From assembly GCA_030620095.1 (NCBI GenBank), contig JAUTXW010000358.1, positions 558,001 through 622,000 of the forward strand: DNA of 64,000 nucleotides, read 5' to 3'. The notes under the pieces are model-generated. The model did no database searches. It saw only the letters and a list, made by a program, of their open reading frames with translations, and was not told the DNA's origin. Source of the DNA: Kuschelorhynchus macadamiae (Eukaryota; Arthropoda; Insecta; Coleoptera; Curculionidae). Shown in pieces: positions 1 through 12,260 of the stretch. Both the position numbers and the translations under genes were made by a program. Each line of letters opens with the position of its first letter. The first letter of the stretch is position 1.

Positions 1-418
1 CCCGAGTGAGACACTTACTCTCTCCTACGAAATATTTCACGCTTCCATGAGTCTAACGTTTACAATTCATTCCTCACGACTCTACTGTATAAGCTCTTAG
101 TTTTATAACACTGGTAGCTTATATAAGTAATTTATAACGACAGAGATACATCGCTGATCAAAACTTTGTGAATAATTTAATGTAAAGGAAATACAAGTCC
201 GATACAATTAAATATAAACAAATAATTCCTAAAGTTAGTGAAAGTAGTTAAGTCTCATTTTATATTTGAAAAAGAGCTGCAAAGTTAGTCGTTAAAAGAT
301 GGATTTTTTTTTTCTGGAAATTTGGAAACAGATAGAGTAAGCCATTTCAGGTTAGAGATTCTATAAGATATTAAACAAACTGATTGTTTTTGATAATACA
401 CTGCAGTCTAAAACATTA

Positions 419-640
419 ACCCCCGTATTCACTAAAAAGGTTTAAGAGATAAACCAGGTCTAGTTGCCATGGTAATTAAAACTCATAATTCGTCAATTAT
501 GTTTCGCTTATGTCACTGTCATTTTGAAATTGTGACATTTAGAAAAAATGTTTGTTCAGTTGTTAAAAATGTCATCTTAAACCTACAACTGTCAAGTTAG
601 ACCTGGTATAAATTTAAACCTGTTTATTGAATACGGGTGT
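419..640. mobile_element. MITE with ~40-bp terminal inverted repeats (family M1, copy 1)
   Basis: The left end (CCCCCGTATTCACTAAAAAG, continuing to ...ACCAGGTCTA near 461) and the right end (TAGACCTGG near 599 to GAATACGGGTGT at 640) are imperfect inverted repeats of about 40 bases around a ~140-bp core without coding capacity. Two further copies lie at 5327-5480 and 25134-25295. The structure is that of a non-autonomous DNA transposon. No clear target-site duplication was found. Confidence 0.75.
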
Positions 641-1541
641 CAGTGTCAAAGAAATGTGGTATGCCTCCAAAGGGGTTTAAACGCTTTCTGGAGGTGGTTA
701 CAAACATTATTAAATTCTGTTACGTTTATTAGACTTTAGTGATATTAGGATGTTCCATACTATAGTCTATTTATACATACTAAAGTCTTATTTATCGAAG
801 AAAGACATTAAACCAAATACCACCGTTATTGGTCCGAATTGGTGAGCCATAATACACCACCAATAAAGAGCCAGGTGGAGCGAGAGAGCCCTAATATACC
901 ACCGATGAAAAGCCAGATGGAGTGGGAGAGCGACATGCACGTGCTTTGAACTTTGTTTTGGTTTAATAACTTTCTTCGATAAATAGACTTTACCTGTAAT
1001 ATTGGTATTCAAATTCTAAAGATTGTTATTTAAACATAGGTTCTTGTCAACGGGTTTGTCATAGCATACTAGTTTCCCTGACCATGTGCTATATTGAAGG
1101 GTATGGGGATTCTTCAGATTTTCATATTAACATTCTTTACTGATAGTGAGGTCACTCTTTGTGGGTTCTACTATTCTACTATTCAGTGAATACCTCTTGT
1201 ATAACATATTCATTTTGACGTCTTGATCAATGCTTAGTATAAAATCCCGTATTTTATTATTTCTGTGTTAATGTGCTAATGGTAGGACTATAATTATTAA
1301 GTACTCATGTTGCCGTGTGTTTTAAAAATATTCTTGTATGCCAAAGGTATTAACTTTACCACTCATAAGAATCTGGATTACACAACAGTACCGAAGTGTA
1401 GACATTTAATTTAACTGTTTAGTTAAACCATCCTAAAAAAAACTGGAAATCTCTTTTCTTTCAATAACATCGTGGCCGTAGTCTACCAACATTGTAAAAC
1501 CAAGAATACAATATTTAATTATATCTATATTTCTATTGCAG

Positions 1542-1682
1542 GAGGACCAAAACAGAGGAAAGCCGAACTGGGAACACTTATCAGACGAACTGCACGTTCT
1601 TCTCACAGTAGAAGACACGGAGAACAGGGCTCAGGTCAAATTGGGACGGGCCGTTGAAGAAGTCAGAAAATTACTTGTACCT
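1542..1682 (+). CDS. how: how/quaking STAR RNA-binding protein, internal exon (end of KH domain)
   Basis: This exon encodes 47 residues (EDQNRGKPNWEHLSDELHV and onward, ending VRKLLVP). They match the C-terminal half of the maxi-KH domain of Drosophila Held out wings and vertebrate Quaking almost residue for residue. STAR proteins bind ACUAAY-type sites in RNA and control splicing, stability and export, notably in muscle, tendon and glia. The exon is bounded by a TTGCAG acceptor and a GTAAGT donor and is in phase 0 at both ends. The N-terminal QUA1 region and first half of the KH domain must lie upstream of the window. It joins in frame to exon 18575-18677. Identity is near certain; only the choice of name (how or quaking) is open. 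Confidence 0.97.
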
Positions 1683-2857
1683 GTAAGTAGTTTCCTAAAA
1701 TCTCACCGATTTCAACATTTTACAATTGAATTAATATTGTAACTCAAAATGTATCATTAAAAAATATATATTTTATATTTTGTATTCGACTCTAAAATGT
1801 AGACCCCTTTTATTATACTTGCCTGCCCCATCATTTTTAGTCACTGTTATGTATTGGGGACGAACTAGAAACCCTCAAAGTTGCAAGTAAGTGGGAACCT
1901 TAGAGGAAGAATAAAAATAGGGTTCATTATTTACATATTTAGCCACTGTCAAGATTACCTCACAGTATAAGGTCGATCGTACGACGATGCCAAGCCTAGC
2001 CAGGAACACCAATGTTTATACCAATTTATATTACGGTGAATATGTTTAAACGTGATGCAATAAAATTTTCATACAAAGAATAGTAATGTATTTCCAGTAT
2101 TAGTTTCTAAGCAGTATAAAGAAATTACTTTTATTGCAAAATAGTAAAATACCCAAAGTCTCAGATCAGATTTCACCAGTAACAAGAGTTTTAGTTAGCT
2201 ATGGCAAACCTGATCGACAACTCCACGTATTAGACCAGCCCACTGTGGTATTAGACCATCCTACTTTCATTGATAAGGGATCCTTATAGTAAAAAAGTAT
2301 AATAGTCTACAAGTCTACAGTAAACATAGTTACAGGCTCACGTGACCGGCGTGACTTAAAAACCAATAGCGGGTGGTGGAACTATAATAAATTTTAACAT
2401 TAAAGAAATTAATTTGCTAAAAAATAACGCCAAGCTTTTCTTAGCGTCACTTCTGCATATATTTTAATGTATTATTGTGAATTTGTTGATATGGCTCAAA
2501 TCTTCTAATTATATGTTGCCTTACTTCAAGAAGCAGCGTTCTAAAGGTGCGGTGATATTAGAAGAACATTAATTTTTTAAATATTTAATAAATAAGTTTT
2601 ATTTACTTTATCTCGGAAATTGCGAAACTAGGAGCTTTAGTTGACCTCTATGGTGCGGCAATGTGAGTTTATAAAAAAATGGCCGTTCAAGTTTTCACTT
2701 ATTTTGAGTCACATGACGTATTGACCAATCCGGTTCAGTATAATGAACGTTTATTTCGTCGGGGGTCATGTGAGAATCTTCAGAAGCAAAATGATACAAA
2801 AAAGATTTTTTTGCCGATTACAATAGTTTTTCCTATCAGAGAATTAAAATAATTATA

Positions 2858-2860
<3 letters not shown>

Positions 2861-2912
<52 letters not shown>
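2861..2912. repeat. (TA)26 microsatellite
   Basis: An uninterrupted TA dinucleotide run. Confidence 0.98.
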
Positions 2913-2918
<6 letters not shown>

Positions 2919-3284
2919 TAAAATAGTCGAAGGGCGTCTCACGCTCAAAAAAACGCACTGCGATTTCGAAAATACTAGATTTTGGATGAAATCTGGGGAA
3001 ATAATAAAGTTTCGGATGATTTCGCGCTTTTTTTAATTTTCACTTGGGTTGGGCCAATTTTTTATATAAGTGTTGTCAGGTAAAGGAATTTAAATGGTGA
3101 TTCTTTGGGTATTAAAAGTAAAAATCTGTTCGTAAACATGTTCTAAACTGGTTAGAATTTAAGATTTAGGATATTGAAAATTTAAAAAAATCTTTTATTT
3201 TTTAAAGTTTAGCTATTAACATGGAAAAACAATATGACAATTGGCTATTCTATTCGTATCTAATAGCGCTCGCTTTTTTTTACT

Positions 3285-3700
3285 TTCCTCGCAAGAGGAA
3301 GGTATTCTAGTTACAAAAAAACATGTTTTCTCAGTTCCGTCGGTTAATCTGTACGTCTGTCCGCGACAAAGTAACATTTTGGTAAAAATCCAATATGGCT
3401 GAACAAAATGGCGGTTTATTTGAATGTTAAAAAAATATTACTAAAAAACTGCTTATCCATTTTATCCAAATTTTGCAAAAAAATTAGGTTTGACATAACC
3501 ATCAGCTGATAAGTCTTACTAAAAATCCAAAATGGCGGCCTAATAAAATATTGTGTGTCAATGCAGAAAACCAATACATCGATTATGTTCAAATTTTGGT
3601 CAAAAATCAAATATTATATAGGGATGAACTGGTAAAAATGTTGAGGCAAATTCAAAATAGGGGAACAAAAAGGTGACCTAACTAAATGTTTAAAAATATC
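3285..3700 (+). repeat. Dispersed repeat family R1, copy
   Basis: It begins with TTTCCTCGCAAGAGGAAGG and includes CAGTTCCGTCGGTTAATC, the GTCTGTCCGCGAC block, and 'AAAAATCCAATATGGCTGAA...AATGGCGG'. The same ordered blocks occur at 47215-47770 in this orientation and at 5630-5830, 17810-18145 and 48115-48310 in the opposite one. No coding capacity is apparent, and the family is not one I can name. Confidence 0.65.
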
Positions 3701-3717
3701 TGAAAAAGTACTTATCG

Positions 3718-3741
3718 GATTGATTGATTGATTGATTGATG
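3718..3741. repeat. Short (GATT)n microsatellite
   Basis: About six GATT units in an uninterrupted run. Confidence 0.9.
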
Positions 3742-3799
3742 ACATCCCCATTGTAAATATTTATCTCTAAAAATGTATGAATTGCTCACTTAATATCGA

Positions 3800-4375
3800 T
3801 TTTTAATCAAATCGGTATAAATATTAAAATTCGCTCGCATTCTAGGCATTCCTACACTCATTTTTTAAATATTTACAAAAAATATATGATATGTATTTTC
3901 AAATACCCCCAAATTCCTACTTTCTTTCAGCCAAATCTACACAAATGTTAAAATTCCGCCGCCATGTTGGCATTACAATCTTGAATTTTTAAAATGTTGA
4001 CAAAAATTAATGATGTGCAGTCTTAGATACCCTTAAATGCTGAATTTTAATTAAATCTGCAAAAATTTTAAATTAGTCTGTTATGGTGGTGCCGTCATTT
4101 TTAATTCTCAAATATGGACTAAAATTTCATAACTTTTATTCTTAAATACTTCTATGACAAAATTCGTTCGCTATATTGGCGCCACCATTTTGATTTTTGT
4201 TGTGCATTCTTAAATAATCCCCACAAATCATCCGTGCGACTTGTTGACATTGTCATTTTGACACCGCTATTTTGAATTTTTAAATGCTGACACTTTTTAA
4301 ATTTTCCTAGGCACTGATTTTCAGTTTTGGCTACACAAGTAACAAAATTCGTCGGCCGTATTGGCGCCGCCAGGT
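3800..4375. repeat. Degenerate tandem repeat, period about 121 bp
   Basis: A block like 'CAAATCTACACAAATGTTAAAATTCCGCCG' recurs with its start near 3808, 3931 and 4051. Each is followed by variants of 'TTTTTAAATGTTGACAAAAA', 'GATGTGCATTCTTAAATACCCC' and 'AAATGCTG'. Further, more diverged units with 'AAAATTCGTCGGCCGTATTGGCGCCGCCA' reach about 4375. This is an old, mutated satellite-like array read by eye; unit boundaries are approximate. Confidence 0.6.
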
Positions 4376-4639
4376 TTCGGTAAACTATGTTGACACTCTT
4401 AAATCTCCTTTATTTTTGTTTCTTTTTGTTTTTAAACACCATTCTAACAGTTCAAATTGAGAAAATGTGTGGAACACTCTCAGCAGCACTCAAAATTTAC
4501 TTTAAGATGTAATTATTATACAAATCAAAGGTAATTTTGATTTCAAACATCTTTCCGACTGGTTCCATCGCCATGCTTGTTTTTAATTTGACGTGCGACG
4601 TTGCCATATTCATAATTAAAGAAATACCTATAAGTTAAA

Positions 4640-4890
4640 TACACGTAAAACTAAATTGTTTTATAACAAAACTTATAATTAATAAAAATGCGGATTAGGT
4701 TAGGTTAGGATTGGTTAGGTCCTCAGTAAAGAATGCGCGCGGTAGCGCGCCAACCGAATTCCGAGTCTATATTGAAAGGGGGATGTTTCTGTAACAAGAA
4801 CTATATTGTTAGGTGAATCTGTCCCGCTAACGTTAGGTTAGCCCAGGTTCGTCAATAAAACCCTCATTAAAACTATAATAATAACAATAA
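4640..4890. repeat. Dispersed repeat family R3, copy 1
   Basis: It shares 'AACAAAACTTATAATTAATAA' and 'TAACGTTAGGTTAGCCCAGG', then 'TTCGT..ATAAA.CC.TCATTAAAACTA', in the same order and orientation with 13395-13575. A short GGTTAGGTTAGG stretch near 4700 is part of it. Confidence 0.6.
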
Positions 4891-5326
4891 ATAATTACAA
4901 TTCTATTGTCCAAATAATTTGCAATTGGTCATTTCATTTCCTTTAATAAATTGGTAAATCTAAAATCTGGCAACATTGCTAAATTTTTCGTTTTAAGGCT
5001 GTCAAATTGTGACCGAGTCTGACTTTTAATTAATTTTTTTAGGAAAACTCTTGCATATCCCGCAATTTTTATTTTTGAAATGTAATATTGCAAATGGGTA
5101 CTTTCTGGAAAAAAAATAAAATATGCAAAAATCGACTGTCAGGATAGTTTACCGGACCCGCGCCGCCATTTTGGATTTCTAAAATTTGTAAAATTTGAAA
5201 ATGATGGGTAATGGCAGTGCTGAAAAATACATTACAAGATTTGAACCAGACATACAAACATACAATCAGACGAATAGGAAGCCAATAAAAGCGCGTTAAA
5301 AGCACTGATTTTAGTTTAAAACTCTA

Positions 5327-5480
5327 ACACCCGTATTCACTAAATAACTTTGGACAAGGTCTAACTTGACAGTGACAGGTTTAAGATGACATTTTCAACA
5401 CCTGGACAAATAATTTTTCTAAATGTCACAATTACAAAATGGTAGTGGCATAAGGCAAATATAACTAAAAACTAAAGTTT
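5327..5480. mobile_element. MITE family M1, copy 2 (truncated, opposite orientation)
   Basis: The sequence starts ACACCCGTATTCACTAAATA and then follows the reverse complement of the element at 419-640, including shared internal blocks (GGTCTAACTTGACAGT, AGGTTTAAGATGACATTTT, CTAAATGTCACAATT). It loses similarity after about 5480, so the second terminal repeat is missing. Confidence 0.65.
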
Positions 5481-5629
5481 AATATATAAATAACTAATTT
5501 ACTTTTAAACTTACCTAACTGAATGGTTTGATTTTAGATAGTGAAGTAGAGAACGATTATTTCTTTGAAGTTTGTAAAAATACCTATTTGGCTCATTAAG
5601 GAGTAGTTAAGAATCCCATTTCTTCATTT

Positions 5630-5830
5630 TCGTACATCAAATATTTTAACAGGTCGTCATTTTGTTTCGCCATATTGAATTCATACCAATATTTTACCAG
5701 TTTTTGTTTATATCAGACGTAATTTTTGTGGAAAATTAAATAAAATTAAAGTTAATCGAGTAAGTGGATTTTTTTAGCTATGGCGGCACAGACCGACCGA
5801 CCGACAGTAATGGAAAAACACGGGGATGTG
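5630..5830 (-). repeat. Dispersed repeat family R1, copy (reverse)
   Basis: It reads 'TCATTTTGTTTCGCCATATT..TTCATACC', then 'AATTTTTGTGGAAAATTAAAT' and 'TAGCTATGGCGGCACAGACC', i.e. the reverse complement of the copies at 3285 and 47215. Confidence 0.6.
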
Positions 5831-6538
5831 TAAAAACCCGGAAGGATAATTTATTCAGGGTTAATGATATTTCCTTATGCGGGAAGTGAAAACTCACGCC
5901 GTCACTGGCATTCCTCAACAAATGGCCACGGCTTGGGCATGGGCCATCCCCAGTCTTGTTTTATCGTAAACATTGGTCGATAGAATGTGAAAACTAGGGA
6001 AACCATGTTGGCGCATACCGCTAACGTGATTTATGAATGAGTCGTGATCTGTTCTTTAATTCTTATTCCAAGGTGGGATACGTTAGGCATCGTTTAGATA
6101 CCACGTTGTTATCATAATGGGGAATGATTTTAGGGTACCTCCGTTATTGAAACGGACATTATTACGTTACGGTACTAGTTTGAGAACGTTATTAAATCCA
6201 AAGTATGTAATAATATTCACCAATAAGGCACTTTTTACCATGCTGTTCAATTTTCTTTATCTTTCAGCTGTGACTATTCATATATGTCTCCGTCTTCTTC
6301 TCTATACAACGTGAAGAAAACTGTTGTAGCTAGAAAGTCTGCCAGATTATGATAGTCCTAATGATATAAAAATATTTATTAGCTACTACTTCGCTAAACA
6401 ATATTCTAAAATCCAAACGAATGAAAATTTATTGTCGCCAACAACAATGCTTTTTGCCAAAAAAAATAAAGAGTTAAAGCTTTTGAGTTTAACTATTGAA
6501 GGAATTCATTAATTTCTTTATTGAATTATATCTTTCAT

Positions 6539-9500
6539 CCCGGGAGCATATTCGTATCGGACGTACGTTATTGCACAACCGGAAATAAACGAACTTATGC
6601 GACTCAGGTTACTTAACGGACATACGTGATTGCGCATTGTGTGCAAAATCAGTCGTCCGATAAGGAAACTTCGTGTTCTCTTGAAATAAGGTAGAAGTAG
6701 ATGTCAGCGTGTTATTGATTTGTATTAATTTGTATGTAATTTGTATTATAAAAGTATAAAATATGTAGTATACTTCCAGAAAATTATGATTACCACCATG
6801 TTAGCAGCGACACAATAAGAACTAAATTTAATGCTGAAAAAGAAATCGATGTAAGTATTTAAGGATTATATCAAGCCCTCAAGTGTAAAATTTTTGAGGT
6901 TAGTTATCGTGTTGTATTTTCGAAACGGATTCGATTCAGATAGTTTCTCGATATTTATTCCCGATTTGTATTCACCTTAAAAACAAAAAAGCTGCCTGCA
7001 TAGAAATCAATAGTAAGATGTTTAAGATTAATAAGCCCTGTATTAAAGTGGCTGTGTGTTCGGTATCCAAAGCCACGATAGAATAAATCAAAACAAATTA
7101 CGGCGCGTGATCGGCGCGTGTGCACCGTGCAGCAGGCGCATAAGTCGATTTCTATTGGCGTCGTGCGCGTCACCGTCGAATTAACCAGTACCCAAAGCAG
7201 TACCTGACTCAGTCGCTCTCGGTGCATCGCCGCATTTTCTGATTTACCTAATATCTTCAGTTTGGATTTCAGTTCAATTTATCATTTATTTTTATTTTTT
7301 ACTGTTGAATATATTTTTAAATGAATTATAATATTCATACTTAATTACAATGTATAGGGTCATTTAATGGTTGTGGCTACACTTTAGGTCCATCGATACC
7401 CTACAACAGATTACAATCAATCAATGCAGGTCGTTTTTCTTTTAGATGACTCAAGTCGAGATGGCATATTGGCTCAGTGGTCAAGTAGTTCTCTACGTTC
7501 AGTCCTTCCTATCAATAATAGTTATGCAACAAGTGTGTAAAGTGATCCTTTTTTGACGAATGTGAACATTTACGCACGAGCCGTAGGCGAAAATCACATG
7601 AGTCAAAAAACATAAACAACAGCATAAAACAATATTTTAAAACTAATTTTAATTTAAAATCGGTTCCTAATCAGTGTAAGTTACAAGGATAGCTACCGTT
7701 TTTGTAAAATATGAAATAATAATAAAATTTGGTTGATAAAATAGGGTTAAATGGAACAATATTTTACAAAAATGGGTCTCCGAGTTATCCGAGCTAACTA
7801 AAGTCACATGGTCACTAACAATGACTGTAAGGACGCCCCCATGTAAGGCAAGGAAGTACGTTTTCAAAAGATTGTATCACTGCCACTTTAATACGATAGT
7901 TCATAAATTAAGTGGGCCACGAAAAAGACCACATCTTTCTAGAAATATAGAATGTCCGGCGAAATTAACGGTTTCAGTTATTCACATTCCCAAAAGAAAA
8001 TCTCGAGCAAAAATTCCCGATGAGCTAGGTAGCGAGTGGCCTTGCATCATTCAATTTGAATTGACACACAATCACACTGTTGAAAGCGCAGCAGCTCTTA
8101 TAAAAAGACCCATTAGCGAGAAAACAAAAACAGAAGTAATCGAGTAATTTGAAAGGGGTCATTCAGTAGCTTCTGCATATCACAGCTTTTGTTTTAAGAA
8201 GATGGAAGAATTTGGTGATAAATATGACGTCTTATCTTCAGATCGTCATTTCTGCCCCAAAAAATCAGATTTTGAAAATATATGGAGACATCATTTTAAA
8301 TCAAATTACGGGGAAAAAGTAGGAATAAACATGTTATCAAAACTGCAACAAAACCTAATGAAGAACACTGATGTTTCCTTCAAGATTTGTGAAATTGGTG
8401 AGCACTATGCTGTGCCATTTTGTACCGGAATCATGAAAAGGGCTTCTGAGGAACTCCGCCAATCATCCGAAGTGTTATTTGTAGATGCGACTAGCAACTG
8501 TGACGTCCAAAACCACAAACTATATTTCTTCGCCACCCATTCAGTAGCAGGCGGTATACCTTTAGCTTGTATTATTTCAACTAGTCAAAAAGAAGAGGTT
8601 TTTGACCGAGCCGTTGATTGTTTAATCAGTATCATTCCTTTTAAATTAAACCCTACGGTTATTATCACTGACGATGATATGGTCGAAAGAAGAGTCCTTC
8701 AGAAGTACTGGCCCTCTTCTAAAATGCTCTTATGCATATTCCATGGTTTAAAAGCTGTATGGAAGTGGCTTAATATGTCGAAAAATAATATTCCTAAGGA
8801 GCATAGACAGAGTCATTATCGTATTTTTAGGAATATTTTGTACGCAAAAAGTCAACAAGAACTTGATTTAAGTTTAGATGCTTTCAAGGAGAAATGTCAA
8901 TTTTCAAATTTTCATAAGTATATTCAAAACAAAATTGACAACGATTTGCAGTCTTGGTGCCTTTTTTCAGAAAAAATTTGCCAACTCGTGGATCTGACAC
9001 AAATAACTTTATTGAAGTCATGTTTAGGCTTTTTAAAGATATCCCTTTAGAGCGCACAAAAGCCTATAATTTATCACAGCTCACTGATTTTGTAGTCTGT
9101 GATTTTGAAAGCTACTATAAGCAGCGACTTTTAGATTTAGTTTTTGATAGAGTAAATTATATGACTTTAAAAAGGTTATATCCCAATTCTAAAGACGTAA
9201 GCGAGGATCAGGTGAAACAATTAGCTGCCATGCAATATTCTGTAGTCTTCTAGTGGATCTCAAGAATATTTGGTCGATATGAGCGATGGAATTTGCAGTT
9301 GCCCCATAGGAGAAAATGGAAAAATATGTAAGCATCAATCGTTTATTATTACCCACTTTAGCCCAAAAGACATATGCAATGTATTAACTGTCGAAAACAA
9401 AATTGTATTATACGAAATTGCAACTGGTACACAACCACCCGAGGGGCTTTTTTGTCCATTAAGACTTACTGGGAGTCTTGAAGCAGCAGCTATTTCAAGG

Positions 9501-10231
9501 AAAACTGAAGAATTTACACCCGGAGTGTCGAATGAGCGCGTATGTTTCATTATATTAGATGAAGAGCACACTCAACTTAATATAAATGAAATAATATGTA
9601 ACGCCGAAGAGAAATGTTCCAACTCTCTTTCCATACTAGACAGAGACGATAAAGCTAGATTGAGAGATGACCCACACGGATTTTCTAGGGCAATTAATTC
9701 GTGTGTCGCAGCTTACGATAAAAACGTAAATTCTTCATCGACCCTTATGAGTGGTCTATTTCAAATGTTCAAAGTTCCGCAATCCTTACCTTTGAGACCA
9801 TGCAAGAAAACGCAAAGAAAAGGAAAAAAGATAAGTGTACAGCCAGCATCAGTGGCGCGCAGAAAAACGGCTTCAAAAGGAAAAAGGAGGTTACAAGCAG
9901 GCAGAAAAATCAAGTCCCTTGTGAATAAGAAGAAGAAAGCATCGCACGCCTTAAATAAATGTGTGGAACTCAATATTGCGCTAGGAGATAACAAGTTTTC
10001 CAAATAAATTTCATATTTCATATAAAATGGCGTTTCTATTTTTAACCACATTGTAATAGGTTTTTTTATTTTAAATATATAATAGACTCAATGTTGATGC
10101 AGCTAATTGCCAATCGTATCGGACGAACGATATCGCACAGCTCTGTGCAATCACTCTCGTCCTTTATGAACCGTAGTTCGGCATCTTCAAATGTGCAATT
10201 ACTTACGTCCGATACGAATATGCATCCCGGG
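6539..10231 (+). mobile_element. Mutator-like (MULE) DNA transposon, 3.7 kb
   Basis: The ends are near-perfect inverted repeats of about 40 bases: left CCCGGGAGCATATTCGTATC continuing CGGACGTACGTTATTGCACA, right its complement ending ATATGCATCCCGGG at 10231, with one indel and two mismatches. Extra copies of TATCGGACG or its complement occur just inside both ends (near 6653 and 10121) and may be transposase-binding sites. Between them lies a transposase pseudogene with the MULE catalytic motifs and a SWIM finger. I did not find a matching 8-11 bp target duplication, so the exact ends may have decayed. Confidence 0.8.
7821..10007 (+). pseudogene. MULE transposase with zinc-finger N-terminus and SWIM domain (broken)
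   Basis: In order: a WRKY/FAR1-like finger (YHCHFNT ... IECPAKL ... THNH); the MULE catalytic core with first Asp in EVLFVDATSNCD (about 8484), second in VIITDDDM, the CxxH-type motif MLLCIFHGLKAVWKWL, and the Glu in NNFIEVMFRLF (about 9014); a SWIM finger CSCPIGENGKICKH (9287-9330); and a Lys/Arg-rich tail that could be a nuclear signal. The chain is broken by a TAA at 8145-8147, a frame change near 8960-8990 and a compensating one near 9240-9250. The open frame extends upstream of 7821 without an ATG (…QKWVSELSELTKVTW), so the true start is unclear. It is certainly a MULE transposase and almost certainly inactive. Confidence 0.88.
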
Positions 10232-11054
10232 ATTGGTCTATATTAAGCCTGTTTAAAACGTAACCAAAAAGTAACAAGTGATTTTACAAGGTTACTATCT
10301 GTATAAATGCCAAAATAAACCTTAATATTAATTAAAAAGTCACTAATATGACAAAACGTGATATTTTTACAAAACCTAACAACTAGGGTGACCGAAAGAT
10401 AACAAAAATGGTGATGTATTTTTTAGAGAAACTATTTTAAAGTTTCCTGAGTTGAATTTAGTTAACAAGAAGTAAGTAATATATGGAAGTGCCTGCGATC
10501 GGTTACCTCATAATGTTGCCACTAAGTTCCTATACATTGAGGTTATTTTTCAAGTTATTATGTAGTCTTGGGTTCTTTCAATCAGAACTTTTAGTAACGC
10601 TTACTTTAAAGTCGTCACCGCGTCGTTCATTTGACTCAGCAACAATCATTTTTTACTGTAAAGTTGTAGACTCATTTAGGTACTAGGACTACTGCAATCA
10701 GATTTACAATGAAGTAATGATTCCACGGTAAAGCTAAGTCACGCAATTGTTTAGAAAATATTACTACTAGAATTGACTTCATTGTATTTTATACTTTAAA
10801 GAATAATTTTTGGTGGCCGACACCAATATCTTACCAATATACAGTAGCGGTATCAATGGACATCAGTTTGTGGAACTTTAGTGCTGCGTGAGTGTAGGTC
10901 CGGTTACTGGATTGATAAGACATGGCTATAACCTTTTAACGCACCATTACACATAAAATCTAAATACCCAAAAAACAAACATAATAATTCGTTCGTCCTA
11001 CTAAAATTCAAGTTCTAGGAACATTTAGTGTTCAACCGAAGGAATCACTTCGAG

Positions 11055-11500
11055 TATTAGTTACTGATGTAGTGGGGGCAACACGAAATTATAACAAAAA
11101 CCAACCCAGACAAAGTTCACCTTGTACAAGAACTTAATAAAGCGGACCCAGATCTCAGATTACAGTTTTGTGATGGGATGTTACATTTAATTGAAACGCA
11201 GCTAAATTACTTGTATCGGACATGTTGGACTGAACGGCACACTTACTTACTGGTTTTTTTTTACTTGTTGGATTATTATACCTACACTTTTTAAGCAGAA
11301 TGGAACATACTTCTTCTATTGTATATCCAATTAGAGATTATCTTTATAATGATTATCCTGCAAGCTGGATTTCACGTCGTAGAGCCGTTGAATGGCAGGC
11401 GCGATCGCCAGACCTTGCTCCACTTGATTTTCTTTCTTTGGGGCAGGACCCCCTCCCCAATATTTTAATCTGTTGGCAAAATCTTATTTTATGTTTATTT
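11055..11500 (+). pseudogene. DDE transposase relic (mariner/Tc superfamily type)
   Basis: Two collinear fragments remain. The first, at about 11095-11210, reads NPDKVHLVQELNKADPDLRL then QFCDGMLH, the end of the helix-turn-helix linker. The second, at 11330-11450, reads RDYLYNDYPASWISRRRAVE then WQARSPDLAPLDFLSLG, matching the 'WPxRSPDLxPLDFFLWG' motif around the second catalytic residue. Most of the intervening catalytic domain is missing and the frame is interrupted. No terminal repeats were identified. Confidence 0.7.
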
Positions 11501-11994
11501 GGATGGAATTATTTGATTTTTCAATAAATTGTTATAAAAATGTTCTCAAAGCCAAAGGGTGCAGACTTGGAATACAAAATATGAATGATACTGGATAGCT
11601 ATACAAAACTGCGGACCTTTTTTTTACTCCTCAGTTACAAGTTACACGAGTTTTTCTCACTTACTTACCCCCCCCCCCAAATATTTTCTCTTCGGTACGT
11701 CCCTGCTTGGGGTTACTTAAAATTGTGAGTGTTTCTTACAAAACCCAATAATTTATAAGAATTACAATAAAAAATACTGATATTTGCCTAAATATGACCT
11801 CTGAAATGCTTTAAAACGTTAGAAAGAATTTTTTAAAATAGACTTTGTTGCTGTTACCGATGGTGAATTTTAACATCTTACAACATAAAATTTAAACTAA
11901 CAGTTTTACTCTACGAGCTTCAATACGTTACCATTCGAAAATAAATCAATATAGAGACCTCCTGGAAAATTCGATATAGGGTTGCATTATGAAA

Positions 11995-12260
11995 TGTTAA
12001 CTAAAAATTTGCACAAAAATCAAATATTACGTAGAATTCAACTGGTAAAATTTTGGTACCAATCCAAGATGGCGACCAAATAAAATTTTTATATCATGAA
12101 AAAACGATTAACGATTTTTTTTATATATGAAAGTGTCAAATTGCATTGTATAGACATGCCAAATTGGAAAATTAATCGATCAGGTGGAAATGGCTGAAAC
12201 ATCCAATACAAGATTTGAATCAAAATTATTTACATACAGATGAGTGAAGCTTGTGGTTTC
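11995..12260 (+). repeat. Dispersed repeat family R1, diverged copy
   Basis: It contains 'GCACAAAAATCAAATATTACG', then 'AATTCAACTGGTAAAATTTTGGTACCAATCCAAGATGGCG' and the terminal 'CAGATGAGTGAAGC', the same order as in the other + copies at 3285 and 47215. Confidence 0.5.

Noticed and set aside
4690..4715. GGTTAGGTTAGG resembling the insect telomere repeat TTAGG
   Set aside because: Only about three units, not in perfect register, and part of a dispersed repeat that also occurs at 13395-13575.
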